Source: Paracoccus aestuariivivens (GTDB taxonomy: Bacteria > Pseudomonadota > Alphaproteobacteria > Rhodobacterales > Rhodobacteraceae). Taken from it: a stretch of DNA of 64,000 bases. The DNA is taken from positions 992,001-1,056,000 of the forward strand of contig NZ_WMIE01000001.1 of NCBI RefSeq assembly GCF_009711225.1. Reading direction: 5' to 3'. Below the pieces are notes generated by a model. The model was not told the DNA's origin and made no database searches. It was given only the letters and a program-made list of their open reading frames with translations. The first letter of the stretch is position 1, and the number at the start of each line of letters is the position of its first letter. Shown piece by piece: positions 53,360-63,393 of the stretch. The position numbers and the translations under genes are program-made.

Positions 53360-54892
53360 ATGCATTCCCGGCCAAGGGCCGCTGATGGCATGGTCGCACC
53401 CGTGCTGTCGCTGCGCGGCATCGTTAAGACATTCCCCGGCGTGCGCGCCCTTGCCGGTGTGCAGTTGGACCTTTTCCCCGGTCAGGTGACAGCCCTGATC
53501 GGCGAGAACGGGGCCGGAAAATCCACCATCGTCAAAGTGTTGACCGGTATTTATCAACCGGATGAAGGGCATATCCTTGTTGATGGCGCGCAGACCCATT
53601 TCCCGACTGCGCAGGCCGCGGGACAGGCGGGTGTCACGGCGATCCATCAGGAAACCGTGCTTTTCGACGAAATGTCCGTGGCCGAGAACATCTTTATCGG
53701 ACACGCGCCGCGAAATCGTTTTGGCCTGATTGATCGCAAGGCCATGCAGGACCGCGCGGCCTCGATCCTGCACAGTATTGGCGCGGATCTGAATCCGGCG
53801 GTAAAGCTGCGCGATCTGAGCATCGCCTCGCGCCATCTGGTCGCGATTGCCCGCGCGCTGTCCATCGACGCCCGCGTGGTGATCATGGATGAGCCGACGG
53901 CCGCGCTGTCGCACAAGGAAATCGGCGAACTTTACGAATTGGTCGAAAAGCTGAAAGCGCAGGGCAAGGCGATCCTGTTCATCAGCCATAAATTCGACGA
54001 GATCTTCCGCATTGCGGATCGGTGGACCGTTTTCCGCGACGGGCAATTCGTCGGCGAGGGCCTGATGACCGAGGTGACCGAGGCTGATCTGGTCCGCCTG
54101 ATGGTTGGCCGTTCGGTCGATCAGATCTATCCCAAGCGTCCGGCGCAAATCGGACAGCCCGCGCTGACCGTTGCCGGTTATTGTCACCCGACCGAGTTCG
54201 AGGACATCAACTTTACCCTGCACGCAGGGGAAATCCTCGGGTTTTATGGCCTGATCGGGGCAGGGCGCAGCGAGGTGATGCAATCCCTGTTCGGGATCAC
54301 CAAGCCGTCGCGCGGGGCCTGCCGGATCGGTGATGATGTGCGGGTGATCCGCTCGACCGCGCAGGCTGTCGAAGCTGGCATCGTTTATGTCCCCGAGGAT
54401 CGCGGGCGGCAGGGCGCGGTTAAAGGGCTGCCGATCTATCAGAACGTGACCTTGCCGTCTCTGGCGCGGACCAGCCGCGCCGGCTTCCTGCGGCTGGCAG
54501 AAGAGTTCTCGCTTGCACGCGAATATACCCAGCGGCTGGATCTGCGGGCGGCAAGCCTTGATCAGGACGTCGCTTTGCTTTCGGGTGGCAACCAGCAGAA
54601 GGTCGTGATCGCCAAATGGCTGGCGACCAAGCCGCGCGTTATCATTCTGGACGAGCCGACCAAGGGCATCGACATCGGCTCGAAAGCCGCCGTGCATGAC
54701 TTCATGTCCGAACTGGCGGCCCAAGGCTTGGCCGTCATCATGGTCAGCAGCGAAATACCCGAGGTTGTCGGCATGTCCGACCGCGTCATCGTCATGCGTG
54801 AGGGGCGCATCGTCGCCGAATATCAGGGTGACGAGATGACACCGGAAAACCTCGTCCGTGCCGCAGTCGGTATCAACGGAGCCGCCACATGA
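53360..54892 (+). CDS. rhaT: Rhamnose ABC transporter, double ATPase subunit
   Basis: A 510-residue RbsA-like ATPase with Walker A GENGAGKST (48-56), degenerate second P-loop GLIGAGRSEV and signature LSGGNQQKVVIAK. It energises rhamnose import with RhaP and RhaQ. AAGGA is eight bases upstream. An ATG ten codons later could also serve. Confidence 0.93.
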   Translation: MHSRPRAADGMVAPVLSLRGIVKTFPGVRALAGVQLDLFPGQVTALIGENGAGKSTIVKVLTGIYQPDEGHILVDGAQTHFPTAQAAGQAGVTAIHQETVLFDEMSVAENIFIGHAPRNRFGLIDRKAMQDRAASILHSIGADLNPAVKLRDLSIASRHLVAIARALSIDARVVIMDEPTAALSHKEIGELYELVEKLKAQGKAILFISHKFDEIFRIADRWTVFRDGQFVGEGLMTEVTEADLVRLMVGRSVDQIYPKRPAQIGQPALTVAGYCHPTEFEDINFTLHAGEILGFYGLIGAGRSEVMQSLFGITKPSRGACRIGDDVRVIRSTAQAVEAGIVYVPEDRGRQGAVKGLPIYQNVTLPSLARTSRAGFLRLAEEFSLAREYTQRLDLRAASLDQDVALLSGGNQQKVVIAKWLATKPRVIILDEPTKGIDIGSKAAVHDFMSELAAQGLAVIMVSSEIPEVVGMSDRVIVMREGRIVAEYQGDEMTPENLVRAAVGINGAAT

Positions 54893-55860
54893 GCATCCTG
54901 AAATCCCGCGAGGCCATTCTGGCTTTGGCGATCCTCGCGCTTCTGGCTGTCATTGCCAGCCGCTTTCCGGCATTCGTCTCGCCAGCCAACCTTGCACGCG
55001 TTCTGACCGACACCTCGCCCTTGATCCTGTTGGCGCTGGGTCAGATGGCGGTCATCCTGACGAAATGCATCGACCTGTCGGTTGCAGCGAACCTTGCGCT
55101 ATGCGGCATGATCGCGGCGCTGATGAACGGGGCGGGGGTTCCGCTGCCGATGATCCTGCTGGCCGTCGTTCTACTGGGCGCGATGCTGGGCGCGGTGAAC
55201 GGACTGCTGGTCTGGAAACTGGGCATTCCCTCGATCGTGGTGACGCTTGGAACGATGACGATCTATCGCGGCACGATCTTTCTGCTGACCAACGGGGCAT
55301 GGATCAACGCCCACCAGATGAGCGCGGGCTTCAAGGACTTCCCGCGTACCGTCATCGCGGGGCTTCCGGTGATGACATGGATTGCGCTTGCGATCATCGG
55401 TCTTGTGGCGATCCTGATGGGCCGCACGCCCTTGGGCCGCGCTTTCTATGCGGTCGGCGGTAACGCTCATGCGGCGGTCTATACCGGCATTTCGGTCGGT
55501 CGGACCCAGTTCGCAGCCTTCGTGCTGGCCGGGGCGCTGGCCGGATTGACCGGCTATCTATGGGTCGCCCGCTACGCTGTTGCTTATGTCGACATCGCTG
55601 GAGGCTTTGAACTGGATGTGGTTGCGGCTTGCGTGATCGGCGGTATCGCCATTGCCGGAGGCTCGGGCAGCGTCGCCGGATGTGTCATGGGTGCGCTGTT
55701 CTTGGGCATCATCAAGAACGCGCTTCCGGTCGTCGGAATCTCGCCGTTCTGGCAAATGGCGATCTCGGGGGCGGCTATCCTGATCGCCATTGCCTTCAAC
55801 GCGACCAGCCAACGCGCGCCGGGTCGCATCATCCTGAAACAGGCGGAGCATCGCACATGA
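54889..55860 (+). CDS. rhaP: Rhamnose ABC transporter permease
   Basis: A 323-residue CUT2 permease with eight to ten hydrophobic segments and the motif KCIDLSVAANLAL where most family members have GGIDLSVG; the late loop CVIGGIAIAGGSGSV is conserved. Overlaps rhaT and rhaQ by ATGA. Confidence 0.92.
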   Translation: MSILKSREAILALAILALLAVIASRFPAFVSPANLARVLTDTSPLILLALGQMAVILTKCIDLSVAANLALCGMIAALMNGAGVPLPMILLAVVLLGAMLGAVNGLLVWKLGIPSIVVTLGTMTIYRGTIFLLTNGAWINAHQMSAGFKDFPRTVIAGLPVMTWIALAIIGLVAILMGRTPLGRAFYAVGGNAHAAVYTGISVGRTQFAAFVLAGALAGLTGYLWVARYAVAYVDIAGGFELDVVAACVIGGIAIAGGSGSVAGCVMGALFLGIIKNALPVVGISPFWQMAISGAAILIAIAFNATSQRAPGRIILKQAEHRT

Positions 55861-56846
55861 CGACGGCCACCGGACGCCATATTCCCGACCGCCTGACCAG
55901 TCCGGCCAGCCGCGCCCTGAAAAGCTGGGAGGCGCTGCTGCTGATCGTTGCCATCGCGATTTTCATCGTGAACTCCATGGCTTCTCCGTACTTTCTCGAT
56001 CCGTGGAACCTAAGCGACGCAAGCTTCAACTTCACCGAGAAGGCGATGATCGCCTTTGCCATGGCGATGCTGGTCATCTCTGGAGAGATCGACCTTTCGG
56101 TCGGCTCGATCATGGCGCTGACCTCGACGGTGATGGGGGCCGCGATGACGGCCGGAGCGGGGACGCCCACATTGGTGGCGCTGGGGCTGGGCACGGGGTT
56201 GCTTTGCGGGGCCTTCAACGGATTGCTGGTGGCGCGGTTCGGTCTTCCCTCGATCGTTGTGACCATCGGCACGATGAGCCTGTTTCGCGGCATCAGCTAC
56301 ATCGTGCTGGGGGACGGGGCCTATACCGGCTATCCAGCCGGCTTCGCCTGGTTCGGGCAGGGCTATGTCTGGTGGGTGATCACGGTTGAGTTGGTGATCT
56401 TTGCCCTTGCCGCACTGGCCTTCGGCATTCTTCTGCATCGTACGAATTTCGGGCGCATGGTCTATGCCATCGGCAATAACGCGACCGCGGCCCGCTTTTC
56501 GGGTATCAGGGTCGACCGGATCCGCTTCATCCTGTTCCTGCTGACCGGATTGATGAGCGGGATCGCCGCGATCTGCCTGACCTCGCGGTTGGGCTCGACC
56601 CGACCCAGCATCGCCTCGGGGTTCGAACTTGAGGTGGTGACCATCGTCGTACTGGGCGGGGTCAGTATTCTGGGCGGTTCGGGCTCGATCATCGGGGTCG
56701 TGCTGGCGGCCTTGGTCATGGGGCTGGTGACCTTTGGACTTGGGCTTTTGAACGTGCCGGGGATCGTCATGTCGATCATTGTCGGTGCGCTGTTGATCGC
56801 GGTGATTGCCCTGCCGCGACTTTGGTCGATGCTTTCGAGGAAGTAA
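55857..56846 (+). CDS. rhaQ: Rhamnose ABC transporter permease
   Basis: A 329-residue second CUT2 permease with the classical [14 protein letters not shown] and [15 protein letters not shown] motifs. With RhaP it forms a heterodimeric channel. The start at 55857 overlaps rhaP by ATGA; its TAA stop shares a base with the rhaU start. Confidence 0.92.
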   Translation: MTTATGRHIPDRLTSPASRALKSWEALLLIVAIAIFIVNSMASPYFLDPWNLSDASFNFTEKAMIAFAMAMLVISGEIDLSVGSIMALTSTVMGAAMTAGAGTPTLVALGLGTGLLCGAFNGLLVARFGLPSIVVTIGTMSLFRGISYIVLGDGAYTGYPAGFAWFGQGYVWWVITVELVIFALAALAFGILLHRTNFGRMVYAIGNNATAARFSGIRVDRIRFILFLLTGLMSGIAAICLTSRLGSTRPSIASGFELEVVTIVVLGGVSILGGSGSIIGVVLAALVMGLVTFGLGLLNVPGIVMSIIVGALLIAVIALPRLWSMLSRK

Positions 56847-57160
56847 TGCAGAAATATGCCTTTCGAATGACCCTGTTTCCGGGAATGGAGCAGGAATACC
56901 GCCGACGCCATGACGAGATCTGGCCCGAATTGGTCGATCTGCTGAAAGAGGCGGGGATCGAGGATTACTCGATCCACCTTGACCCCGAAACCAATGCTTT
57001 GTTCGGGGTGTTATGGCGGCGTGACGATCACGGCATGGATGATCTGCCCGCGCAGCCAGTGATGCAAAGGTGGTGGGCGCATATGGCCGATCTGATGCAG
57101 ACCAAGCCCGGAAACGAGCCCGTCGCCGTTCCGCTTATCCCGATGTTCCACCTGCCATGA
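56846..57160 (+). CDS. rhaU: L-rhamnose mutarotase
   Basis: A 104-residue protein (also called RhaM) that interconverts the alpha and beta anomers of L-rhamnose. Tyr18 and His22 of [13 protein letters not shown] match the catalytic residues of the E. coli enzyme, and the aromatic RWWAHM segment is conserved. The TAATG junction with rhaQ and the ATGA junction with rhaK show tight co-translation. Confidence 0.93.
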   Translation: MQKYAFRMTLFPGMEQEYRRRHDEIWPELVDLLKEAGIEDYSIHLDPETNALFGVLWRRDDHGMDDLPAQPVMQRWWAHMADLMQTKPGNEPVAVPLIPMFHLP

Positions 57161-58509
57161 CCCATATTGCTGTTATCGATATCGGCAAGACCAACGCCAA
57201 GCTCGCGCTGGTCGATGGCGAGTCCTTGACCGAACTCGCCGTGGTCACTCGCCCGAACCGTTCGCTGCCCGGTCCACCGTGGCCGCATACCGACCTTGAG
57301 GGCCATTGGCAGTTTTTCCTGCATCATCTGGCTGCGTTTCATGCCTCGCACGGGATCGATGCGATTTCGGTTACCACACATGGCGCGGCTGCCGTCCTGC
57401 TGGACCAGAACGGAGACGTCGCGGTTCCGATGCTGGATTACGAGCATGTTGGCCCCGATGGTCTTGCTGCCGCCTATGATGCGCTGCGTCCGGATTTCGC
57501 GCAGACCGGCTCGGCGCGCTTGCCGCACGGTCTGAACCTTGGTGCGCAATTGCATTGGCTGCTGGAAATCGATCCGGCTTTGGCCAAGCGCGTTGCTCAT
57601 GTCGTGACCTATCCGCAATACTGGGGCTGGCGCCTGACCGGAGAGCTTGCAACAGACGTGACCTCGCTTGGCTGCCACACCGATTTGTGGGACCCGTGGC
57701 AGAGCCGTTTTTCGTCTTTGGTCGAACGATTGGGTCTGGAAGAAAAGATCGCTCCGGCGCGACGCTCGAACGAGGTGCTGGGGCAACTGCGCCCCGAACT
57801 TGCCGCATCGACCGGATTGCGTTCCGATACTCCGGTGATGGTCGGCATCCATGACAGCAACGCCTCGCTCTATCCGTATCTTCTGGGGAACGAGGCTGCT
57901 TTTTCGGTCGTGTCCACGGGAACATGGGTCGTCTGCATGTCCGTTGGCGGAGACAGGGTTCCACTGGATCCGTCCCGCGACGTGTTGGTGAACGTGAATG
58001 CGTTGGGCCAACCCGTGCCCTCGGCCCGTTTCATGGGGGGGCGTGAATACGAAACCATCCGTTCGGGCAGCGATGCCGTCCCGAGCCAATCCGACCGCGA
58101 GGCAGTGCGCAAGGTGGGCTTGATGATCCTTCCCGCCGTTGAGTCAAGCTCCGGCCCCTATCAGGGGCGGAAGATGGCGTGGATAGGCAGTCCCGAAAAT
58201 CAGGGTCAGCAGATGGTGGCCTTGTCATGGTATCTTGCGCTGATGACTCAGACCTGTCTGGACCTGACCGGAGCACGCGGCCCCACCCTCGTCGAGGGGC
58301 CCTTTGCCCGAAACCCGGACTATTGCACCATGCTCGCTAGCCTGAGACCCGAGGGGGTAAGGATTGCCGGATCAGCCACCGGCACGTCGACCGGCGCGGC
58401 GATGTTATGCCTTCCTCGGGCTACGGTTCCGAAAACAACAGCGATAGCTGCCGATGCAGAGCTAGCCGGATATGCGCGTGACTGGACTACGGCAAGTGTT
58501 GCTCGGTAA
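57157..58509 (+). CDS. rhaK: L-rhamnulose kinase (FGGY family)
   Basis: A 450-residue sugar kinase phosphorylating L-rhamnulose at C1. FGGY ATPase-core motifs: [12 protein letters not shown] at the N-terminus, VSTGTWVV in the middle and EGPFARN near the C-terminus. In R. leguminosarum the RhaK of this gene order is needed both for the kinase reaction and for transporter activity; its coupling to the transporter genes here fits that. It is the last gene of rhaRSTPQUK. Confidence 0.92.
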   Translation: MTHIAVIDIGKTNAKLALVDGESLTELAVVTRPNRSLPGPPWPHTDLEGHWQFFLHHLAAFHASHGIDAISVTTHGAAAVLLDQNGDVAVPMLDYEHVGPDGLAAAYDALRPDFAQTGSARLPHGLNLGAQLHWLLEIDPALAKRVAHVVTYPQYWGWRLTGELATDVTSLGCHTDLWDPWQSRFSSLVERLGLEEKIAPARRSNEVLGQLRPELAASTGLRSDTPVMVGIHDSNASLYPYLLGNEAAFSVVSTGTWVVCMSVGGDRVPLDPSRDVLVNVNALGQPVPSARFMGGREYETIRSGSDAVPSQSDREAVRKVGLMILPAVESSSGPYQGRKMAWIGSPENQGQQMVALSWYLALMTQTCLDLTGARGPTLVEGPFARNPDYCTMLASLRPEGVRIAGSATGTSTGAAMLCLPRATVPKTTAIAADAELAGYARDWTTASVAR

Positions 58510-58704
58510 TCAGAGTTATGTCACTTGAATTTCGCAACTGACCGTTGTGACTGCAAGGACACAGATGGTTAACATTGCCCCGACCTATCTGTTCCGACTA
58601 GCCTTCGCTGATACCATTGCCGTGATTGCTACTTGATTCGCTCGGAGAATCGCGGCGTCGGTTATCAAGTTCTTCACTCCAGACGTGTATGCAAAGGGGA
58701 ACGC
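58510..58704. other. Intergenic region before the outer-membrane protein gene
   Basis: About 195 bases without a gene. Two inverted repeats are visible: GTCAC/GTGAC (58519-58550 area) and ACTTGAT/ATCAAGT (58631-58637 and 58664-58670), the latter with an inner GATTC/GAATC. They may end the rhamnose transcript or form the leader of the next gene; there is no T-run. Confidence 0.4.
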
Positions 58705-59505
58705 ATGGACTTGAAAGCGCTACAATTCAGTATTCTGGCCGGAGCTGCCTTGCTCGCTTCGCCCGCGCTGGCTCAGGATCAGGAACTGGCCAAACAGCTG
58801 TCCAACCCCGTCGCCTCGTTGATCAGCCTGCCGTTCCAGTTCAACTATGATTCCGGCTATGGTCCCTCGGACGGCGAGAAATACGTTCTCAACGTTCAGC
58901 CGGTGGTTCCGATCACGCTGAATGACGATTGGAACGTGATCTCGCGGACGATCATTCCCATCGTCAAGCAAAGCGACATCGCCGGTGAATCCGGAAGCCA
59001 ATCCGGCGTTGGTGACGTCTTGGCTAGCTTCTTCTTTTCGCCCAAGCTGCCCACCAAGAATGGCCTGATCTGGGGTGCCGGACCGGCGTTCTTGCTGCCG
59101 ACGGCATCCGATGAATTGCTTGGCGCCGAAAAATGGGGCATCGGACCGACAGCCGTCGTCCTGAAACAACATGGTGGTTGGACGTTCGGCGGTCTTGCCA
59201 ACCATATCTGGTCAGTGGCCGGAGAGGATGATCGCGACGATATTTCGTCAACTTTCCTGCAGCCTTTCGTGACCTACACCACACCTACTTCGTGGACCTT
59301 CGCGCTGAACACTGAATCGACATATGACTGGAAGAACGAACAGTGGACCGTGCCGATCAACATGCAGGTCTCGAAACTGGTCAAGTTTGGCGCGCAACCT
59401 GTAAGCTTCCAGATGGGCGCACGTTATTGGGCGGATGCGCCTGAAAACGGGCCAGATGATTGGGGCATGCGTGCCTCGGTGACGTGGCTTTACCCCAAGG
59501 GCTAA
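58705..59505 (+). CDS. Outer-membrane beta-barrel protein of the transporter/MetA-like type
   Basis: A 266-residue protein with a signal peptide (cleavage near ALA-QDQE), alternating amphipathic strands and a C-terminal aromatic-rich strand (RASVTWLYPKG). Blocks such as NPVASLISLPFQFNYD and VLNVQPVVPITLNDDWN are typical of a family often annotated as transporter or phenol-degradation MetA-pathway protein, thought to be outer-membrane channels. No reaction is known. ATG 58705 has AAGGGGA seven bases upstream; the frame extends upstream without signal-peptide logic. It may be co-regulated with the kinase that follows 83 bases later. Confidence 0.8.
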   Translation: MDLKALQFSILAGAALLASPALAQDQELAKQLSNPVASLISLPFQFNYDSGYGPSDGEKYVLNVQPVVPITLNDDWNVISRTIIPIVKQSDIAGESGSQSGVGDVLASFFFSPKLPTKNGLIWGAGPAFLLPTASDELLGAEKWGIGPTAVVLKQHGGWTFGGLANHIWSVAGEDDRDDISSTFLQPFVTYTTPTSWTFALNTESTYDWKNEQWTVPINMQVSKLVKFGAQPVSFQMGARYWADAPENGPDDWGMRASVTWLYPKG

Positions 59506-59588
59506 CCCGACCTCGAAGCGCAGTCGATCATCCTTGATGAAATGCAAGTTATGTGGACAACCGCAGTGGTTGACCGCATATCTTGTAC

Positions 59589-62534
59589 ATGTCGAAGATG
59601 GGGGACAATTTGCCGACTGAGACTGGGTCTTCGCCTTGGCCGATTGGCGGCGGTATTTCTGGTGAAATGGTCAGAAGTATTGATTGGTCGAAGACCTCAC
59701 TTGGGCCGATCAGCGATTGGCCGCAGAACTTGCGCATCAAGGTCAATTCGATCGTCAATTCTCCGATCCCTCAGGTTTTGATGTGGGGACCGGATCATGT
59801 GATGATCTATAATGACAGCTACATCGAAATTGCCGGTAGCTACCACCCGCGCGCAATGGGCGGTACGGTGCCCGAAATCTGGCCCGAGATCTGGGACTGG
59901 AACCGTCGCATCATCGAGGAAGGCCGGCAGGGCAAGGTTCAGGCCTTCCGCGAACAAACGCTGACACTGAACCGGCATGGCCGCCCTGAAGAGGCGGTTT
60001 TCGACCTGTTCTATACGCCCATCTATAGCGACGATGGTCTGCGGGTGGATGGTGTCCTGTGCACCGTGCTTGAGATCACGGACGCTGTGGCTGCCCGCGC
60101 TCTGCTTGCCGAAAGCCGGACCGAAATCTACAGCCTTGCCGACGCCCTCCCCATTCTGGTCGGGTTTCTGGACCGCAGCCTGATCTTCCGTCTCGCCAAT
60201 GGCCGCTATCTTGATGTGTTCGGCGTGCCGCCCGAGCGGGTGATCGGCCATCACAAGCGAGAGATTGTCGGCGAAACCTATTTTGCTTCGCGCGAGCCAT
60301 CCTTGAAACGTGCCCTCGCGGGCGAAATGGTGATCAACGACGCCCCCGTCACGTTGCCCGACGGGCGCGTCCACACGTTTGAAGTCCGCTACATTCCCCG
60401 CCGCGACTCTGAGGGCAAGGTGCTGGGCATCTATGTCCTGATGATCGATGTCGAGGACCGGAAGAATACCGAGCAGGAACTTCGCCATAGCAATGAGCGG
60501 TTCGCGGCGGCGGTCAATGCGATCCATGGCGTGTTGTGGACCAACTCTCCTGACGGGAAGATGCGCGGTGAGCAGGCTGGCTGGGCCAATCTGACCGGAC
60601 AAGGTTTTGAAGAATATCAAGACTGTGGTTGGGTTGACGTGGTCCATCCGGATGACCGCGCGGGCTCCTTGGCCAGTTGGCAAGAAGCCGTTGCGACCAA
60701 GGCCACCTACACATGGGAGCACCGTGTCCGGCGAAAGGATGGGCAATGGCGCAACTTTGCGATCCGTGCCGTGCCGACGCGGGATCTGGAAGGTGAAATC
60801 CGCGAATGGGTCGGTGTGCATACTGATATCACCGAACAACGCGCCGCCGAGGCGCAGCTGGTCGACCGCGCTCAGGATCTGGAACGTCAGGTCCGGCATC
60901 GACGTCGCGCAGAAGACCAGTTGCGGTTGCTGAATGAGGGACTGGAAGCCCGCGTCCAATCCGAAGTCGCCGAGCGTCGCAAGGCCGAGCACGCCTTGCA
61001 GCAATCCCAGAAGATGGAGGCAATCGGTCAGCTTACCGGCGGGATTGCGCATGACTTCAATAACTTGCTGCAAGTTGTTTCGGGAAATCTGCATTTGCTG
61101 CTGCGCGATGTGACAGGCAATGAACGCGCCGAGGAAAAGGTCAGAAATGCGCTGTCCGGTGTGCAGCGCGGTGCCAAGCTTGCCAATCAGCTTCTGGCTT
61201 TCGGGCGGCGCCAACCGCTGGAACCGCGTGTGCTCAACATTGGCAGGCTGGTGTCGGGGATGGACGACATGCTGCGGCGCTCGTTGGGTGAGGCCATCGA
61301 GATCGATGTCATCTGTTCGGGCGGATTGTGGAATGCCTATGTCGATCCCGGACAGATCGAAAACGTCCTGCTGAACCTCGCCATCAATGCCCGCGATGCG
61401 ATGGATGGCAGCGGCAAGCTGATCATCGAGGTCGGAAACGCCCATCTGGATCAAGCCTATGCCGAGGACAATTCCGAGGTGACTCCGGGCCAATATGTCA
61501 TGCTTGCCGTCAGCGATACGGGAACAGGCATGTCGCGCGAGGTTCTTGAAAAAGTGTTCGAGCCCTTCTTCTCGACCAAGCCCGAGGGTCGCGGCACCGG
61601 ACTGGGATTGTCGATGGTTTACGGCTTTGTCAAACAGTCGGGCGGCCACGTCTCGATCTATAGCGAGTTGGGGCAAGGCACGACGGTCAAGGTTTTCCTG
61701 CCGCGCTCGATGGCCGAGGAAGATCGCGAGGTGGTCATGAAGGCCGGTCCGGTAACGGGCGGAACCGAGACCATCCTTGTCGTCGAGGATGACGAGGCAG
61801 TCCGGACCACCGTCGTCGAACTGCTGACCGATTTAGGTTATCGCGTTCTGACGGCGAAAGATCCATTGGCCGGATTGAGCGTCATCGAAAGCGGTGTGCC
61901 AATCGACGTCCTGTTCACCGATGTTATCATGCCCGGCCCGTTGACGAGCCGAGAGATGGCGCAGCGCGCGCAGGAACGTCTTCCCGAAATCGCGGTGCTT
62001 TTCACCTCGGGCTATACCGAAAACTCGATCGTCCATGGCGGCAGGCTCGATCATGGCGTCGAGTTGTTGTCGAAGCCTTATTCGCACGAGGCGTTAGCGC
62101 GCCGCCTGCGCCATGTCATCGCAAATCGTCAGCAGATCATGGCGGAAAAGGAGGTGCAGGCTCCGGCTGGCGATGGCCTCGAAATACTTCTGGTTGAGGA
62201 CAACTTCCTGATCTGCGCCGATACGGCGATGATGCTTGAGGAACTGGGCCATCGCGTCACGCAAGCAGCGAATGCGCGGCAAGCGATCAAGGCGCTGGAG
62301 GCAAAGACCTTTGACTTGCTGCTGACCGATCTGGGCCTGCCTGACCTGTCGGGAGACGAACTTGCCAGGTTCGCGGTCGAGCGGCACCCGCATCTGGGGC
62401 TTGTCTATGCGACCGGTGAATCCCGCGCTCCGGACGGCAGTCCCGCCCGTGTCGTGTTATTGGGCAAGCCCTATGCCATGCCCGATCTGCAATCCGCCGT
62501 GCGACAGGCGATCAGGCAAAAGGATCTCGTGTGA
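59589..62534 (+). CDS. Hybrid PAS-domain sensor histidine kinase with two receiver domains
   Basis: A 981-residue protein without membrane helices, so probably a cytoplasmic sensor. Order: an N-terminal PAS/GAF-like segment beginning SIDWSKTSLGPISDWP (about 30-170), PAS domains (about 175-300 and 300-430, the latter with a PAC end GVHTDITEQRAAE), a coiled coil (about 430-480), a HisKA domain with His488 in GGIAHDFNNLLQ, an HATPase domain with NLAINARDAMDG and GTGLGLSMVYG, then two receiver domains with phospho-acceptors Asp778 (FTDVIMPG) and Asp914 (LTDLGLPD). The HDFNN box is of the HWE/HisKA type common in Rhizobiales and Rhodobacterales. Start at ATG 59589; another ATG is three codons later. 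No separate DNA-binding output in the operon. Confidence 0.9.
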   Translation: MSKMGDNLPTETGSSPWPIGGGISGEMVRSIDWSKTSLGPISDWPQNLRIKVNSIVNSPIPQVLMWGPDHVMIYNDSYIEIAGSYHPRAMGGTVPEIWPEIWDWNRRIIEEGRQGKVQAFREQTLTLNRHGRPEEAVFDLFYTPIYSDDGLRVDGVLCTVLEITDAVAARALLAESRTEIYSLADALPILVGFLDRSLIFRLANGRYLDVFGVPPERVIGHHKREIVGETYFASREPSLKRALAGEMVINDAPVTLPDGRVHTFEVRYIPRRDSEGKVLGIYVLMIDVEDRKNTEQELRHSNERFAAAVNAIHGVLWTNSPDGKMRGEQAGWANLTGQGFEEYQDCGWVDVVHPDDRAGSLASWQEAVATKATYTWEHRVRRKDGQWRNFAIRAVPTRDLEGEIREWVGVHTDITEQRAAEAQLVDRAQDLERQVRHRRRAEDQLRLLNEGLEARVQSEVAERRKAEHALQQSQKMEAIGQLTGGIAHDFNNLLQVVSGNLHLLLRDVTGNERAEEKVRNALSGVQRGAKLANQLLAFGRRQPLEPRVLNIGRLVSGMDDMLRRSLGEAIEIDVICSGGLWNAYVDPGQIENVLLNLAINARDAMDGSGKLIIEVGNAHLDQAYAEDNSEVTPGQYVMLAVSDTGTGMSREVLEKVFEPFFSTKPEGRGTGLGLSMVYGFVKQSGGHVSIYSELGQGTTVKVFLPRSMAEEDREVVMKAGPVTGGTETILVVEDDEAVRTTVVELLTDLGYRVLTAKDPLAGLSVIESGVPIDVLFTDVIMPGPLTSREMAQRAQERLPEIAVLFTSGYTENSIVHGGRLDHGVELLSKPYSHEALARRLRHVIANRQQIMAEKEVQAPAGDGLEILLVEDNFLICADTAMMLEELGHRVTQAANARQAIKALEAKTFDLLLTDLGLPDLSGDELARFAVERHPHLGLVYATGESRAPDGSPARVVLLGKPYAMPDLQSAVRQAIRQKDLV

Positions 62535-63391
62535 AACCCGCTCCGCTTTGTACCCCGCCCGCCGATGCGGAGCAGCGCAAATCGGTGTCGCCCGTGATCT
62601 GCTATCCGGTCGCCACCCTGCCCATCCCTGATATCGAAGGCTACCGTGCCTTGCGCGAAGGATTGGAACTGGTCGAAACCATCCGGATCGAGCCCCGCGA
62701 GGCAGGTTGTTTCCGTGTTCAAGCCGGTTCGTTCTTCCGCATCGTCTCGACCGAAGGACCGCAGGTCGGCGATCTGAACCTGTTCGCAGATGGCAATCTG
62801 GACGAGCGTTTTTACAGCGGCAAGACACGGGCCCTGCACGGCACGCATGTCGGTCGGGGCGACCGGTTGTGGTCGTCCTTTCCCTATCTGCGTCCGATGG
62901 CGACGATCACGCATGACACTCTGGACTGGTACGGTTTCGACGAGTTCGGCGGTGCGGTCCATGATGTGATCGGGACACGATGCGACCCCTATACCCACGC
63001 ATTGCTCAGCGGTGGCGGAGCCTATCACCATTGCTGTCATTCGAACCTGACGCGGGCTTTGGCGCAGTTCACCGGCCTTCGCCCCGAACTGGCCGAGGGC
63101 CATGTCCATGACGTGCTGAACGTTTTTATGTGCACGGGCTTCACCCGCGATACCGGCCAGTATTTCATGAAAGCCAGTCCGGTCCGGCCCGGCGATTACC
63201 TTGAGTTTTTCGCCGAGATTGACCTGCTCGGTTGCCTTTCGGCCTGCCCCGGAGGGGATTGTTCGAACAGCCATTCATCTGATGTGGCGGCGTGTTACCC
63301 TTTGCTTGTCGAGATATATCGCCCAACAGGTAATCCGGTCGGCTGGAAGCCACCTACCCGCAATCCTTGTGACCGCTCGCACGGGCTTTGA
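62531..63391 (+). CDS. DUF1989 (urea-carboxylase-associated / carboxyguanidine-deiminase-type) protein
   Basis: A 286-residue DUF1989 protein. Family blocks: IEPREAGCFRVQAG, GPQVGDLNLF, THVGRGDRLWSSFPYLRPM, GTRCDPYTHAL, YHHCCHSNLTRAL and NVFMCTGFTRDTGQYF, with His and Cys residues likely binding metal. Some DUF1989 pairs form carboxyguanidine deiminase in guanidine breakdown; here a single gene occurs without carboxylase or allophanate hydrolase, so that role is uncertain. It starts with GTG overlapping the kinase stop (GTGA), so it is translated with the sensor. Confidence 0.82.
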   Translation: MKPAPLCTPPADAEQRKSVSPVICYPVATLPIPDIEGYRALREGLELVETIRIEPREAGCFRVQAGSFFRIVSTEGPQVGDLNLFADGNLDERFYSGKTRALHGTHVGRGDRLWSSFPYLRPMATITHDTLDWYGFDEFGGAVHDVIGTRCDPYTHALLSGGGAYHHCCHSNLTRALAQFTGLRPELAEGHVHDVLNVFMCTGFTRDTGQYFMKASPVRPGDYLEFFAEIDLLGCLSACPGGDCSNSHSSDVAACYPLLVEIYRPTGNPVGWKPPTRNPCDRSHGL

Positions 63392-63393
63392 TC

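Noticed and set aside
52412..54724. 770-codon minus-strand frame opposite rhaS and rhaT
   Set aside because: Antisense shadow of two well-defined transporter genes; His/Arg/Gln-rich composition typical of such shadows.
59697..61676. 659-codon minus-strand frame opposite the hybrid kinase
   Set aside because: Shadow frame; no domain recognised while the plus strand encodes an intact kinase.
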